Assembly (NCBI GenBank): GCA_016946835.1 | Contig: JACVTC010000153.1 | Coordinates: 30,001 to 94,000, forward strand | Direction of reading: 5' to 3' | DNA length: 64,000 bases | Origin: Neocallimastix lanati (nom. inval.) | Taxonomy: Eukaryota; Neocallimastigomycota; Neocallimastigomycetes; Neocallimastigales; Neocallimastigaceae | Shown: positions 62,825-64,000 of the stretch, piece by piece | Layout of the letters: each line of letters opens with the position of its first letter | Numbering within the stretch: position 1 is the first letter of the stretch | Notes under the pieces: generated by a model | Database searches by the model: none | Seen by the model: the letters and a program-made list of their open reading frames with translations, nothing else | Told to the model about the DNA's origin: nothing | Position numbers and translations under genes: made by a program

Positions 62825-63811
62825 ATGGCTTCAAAGTTGATGTATAATTTGTTTTATTATAGGATTTTAACTACTTCCTTTATAGCCCCACAAACCATGG
62901 CTAAAACTGCATATAGACTAATTACAACAGCTCCTCCTAAAAAAGAACCAGAATGGGAAGTTGAATTTGAAAAAGAGGTTCCATATAATATAATCAAAAT
63001 ACCATTTAAGGATCACATAGAAGAAATGAAAAAACGTCAACCTCTTCCAACGCTATCAAAAATTCCTGATTTACCGGAAGAACTTACTGTTTTAGAGTTT
63101 TTACCCAATTCAAACGTTCAAAGACGCCCAGAAACTGTAATTTGTAGCCATGGTTGGGGTGGTAGAGGTTTAAATTTCTATAAATTTATTCCTAAATTAC
63201 AAGAAAAAGGTTAACGTGTTCTTTGCCCAGATTTTCCTCAACATGGAAGAACCGATGGTCCGGAAGCTGGTGCTCACTGTTTTGCTCATGGTATTAATCT
63301 TGTCATTCGTTATGTCGATGGTCCTGTTTACTTAATTACTCATTCCTTAGGTAATGTCGGCTTTTGGGGTAGCTACTCATTTTCTTCTCAAAAAGAAAAG
63401 GATGCCATTAAACGTTATGTCGGTATTGGTATCCCCAATGACTATGAAGATATTTTATTTGCTTTCGAAAATACAATTGGTCTTTCTAGACGTTGCCATC
63501 CCTATTTTTTGGATATTCATGCCAGTTGTTTTGGTGATGAATTCTGTAGAAATCAAATATTTGGAAAAGTTATAAATGAATTAAACATACCGACCCTTCT
63601 TATTCATGATAAAAATGATAAGGAATTAGATTTCGAGAAAGCTAAAGAAACGGCTTCACATCTCTCTAAGAAACAATATAAAGTAAAAAGTAGTGGTGAG
63701 GTTAAACCAACATTCTATGAATCTGAAGGTCTTGGTCATCGTCGTATTATTCGTGATGATGATATCATAGATCGTGTTGTGGAATTTCTTTCTGAAGATA
63801 TTGAATTCTAA
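62825..63811 (+). pseudogene. Alpha/beta hydrolase interrupted by one in-frame TAA
   Basis: One reading frame of 329 codons starts MASKLMYNLF and runs to a TAA at 63811, with a single extra TAA at 63212-63214. Before it lies an N-terminal extension and the oxyanion-side motif VICSHGWGGRGLNFYKFIPK. After it the fold continues without frameshift: RVLCPDFPQHGRTDGPEAGA, the nucleophile elbow LITHSLGNVGFWG (Ser in T-H-S-L-G), a cap region, LLIHDKNDKELDF (acid) and EGLGHRRIIRDDD (His). All three catalytic residues are present. The stop replaces a position that is usually Tyr (KGYRV in relatives), so one base change would explain it. It is a young pseudogene, or a gene with stop-codon readthrough. 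The substrate is unknown. Confidence 0.82.
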
Positions 63812-64000
63812 AATAAATATATGATTTATTTATTGAAATCTTAAAAGAAATATGATCCATATATCATATTTTTTTTTTTTTTTATTATTTTTATTTTATA
63901 AATTTATATTGTATTATATTATAATATATATATATGGACTATAATACAATATATATAAATACTTCTTTGGAAGCACTATCAATGTATTACCAATAGATTG
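63812..64000. other. 3' flank to window end
   Basis: AT-rich, with a T run at 63871-63883. The last about 40 bases are slightly more complex and could start another gene on either strand, but nothing can be called. Confidence 0.4.

Noticed and set aside
63354-63575. 73-codon ORF in another frame of the hydrolase
   Set aside because: The hydrolase frame remains open through this region with catalytic motifs, so the other frame is a shadow.

Overview
The window is eukaryotic nuclear DNA with extreme AT content. Its genes carry short AT-rich GT-AG introns, its spacers are full of 40-60 nt homopolymer runs and ATT/AAT microsatellites, and several proteins contain long asparagine tracts. Fungal-type proteins (a Rrb1/GRWD1 WD40 protein, an Esc1-like bHLH factor, MED13, RPAP1) beside Ty1/copia and LINE retroelements suggest an early-diverging fungus, most likely an anaerobic gut fungus (Neocallimastigomycota). 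That assignment is inference. Dictyostelium-like amoebae share the base composition and poly-Asn, but copia elements argue against them.

Layout: 1-1284 (+) is the 3' part of an acidic low-complexity protein. 1285-5118 is a spacer with a dispersed retroposon-like repeat. 5119-10230 (+) is a five-exon Rho GEF (DH-PH). 11654-13915 (+) is a six-exon Rrb1/GRWD1 ribosome-assembly protein. 14960-21969 (-) is a ten-exon MED13. It is divergent from the single-exon RPAP1 gene at 22914-27962 (+), whose ATG is fused to a 45-nt A run. 28584-32234 (+) is an intron-bearing eIF5B pseudogene with many lesions. 32235-33018 holds a (TTA)n tract of about 420 bp and a second copy of the dispersed repeat. 33024-38555 (-) is a Ty1/copia element with a complete 243-bp 5' LTR, a truncated 3' LTR, a TAATA target-site duplication and a primer site matching the middle of tRNA-Lys(CUU). 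38561-40525 holds coding relics and an 84-bp inverted repeat. 40526-44677 (-) is a 1383-aa Asn-rich bHLH factor. 44678-59304 is a 14.6-kb desert. 59305-60515 (-) is a LINE reverse transcriptase relic. 62825-63811 (+) is an alpha/beta hydrolase broken by one in-frame TAA.

Functionally, the intact genes serve RNA polymerase II transcription (MED13, RPAP1, bHLH), ribosome assembly (Rrb1) and small-GTPase signalling (Rho GEF). The right half is dominated by decay: dead retroelements, a dead translation-factor copy and a dead hydrolase. The strongest unusual observations are the half-tRNA-type priming site of the copia element, the reconstruction of its 3' deletion, and the non-processed eIF5B pseudogene, which implies a functional copy elsewhere.
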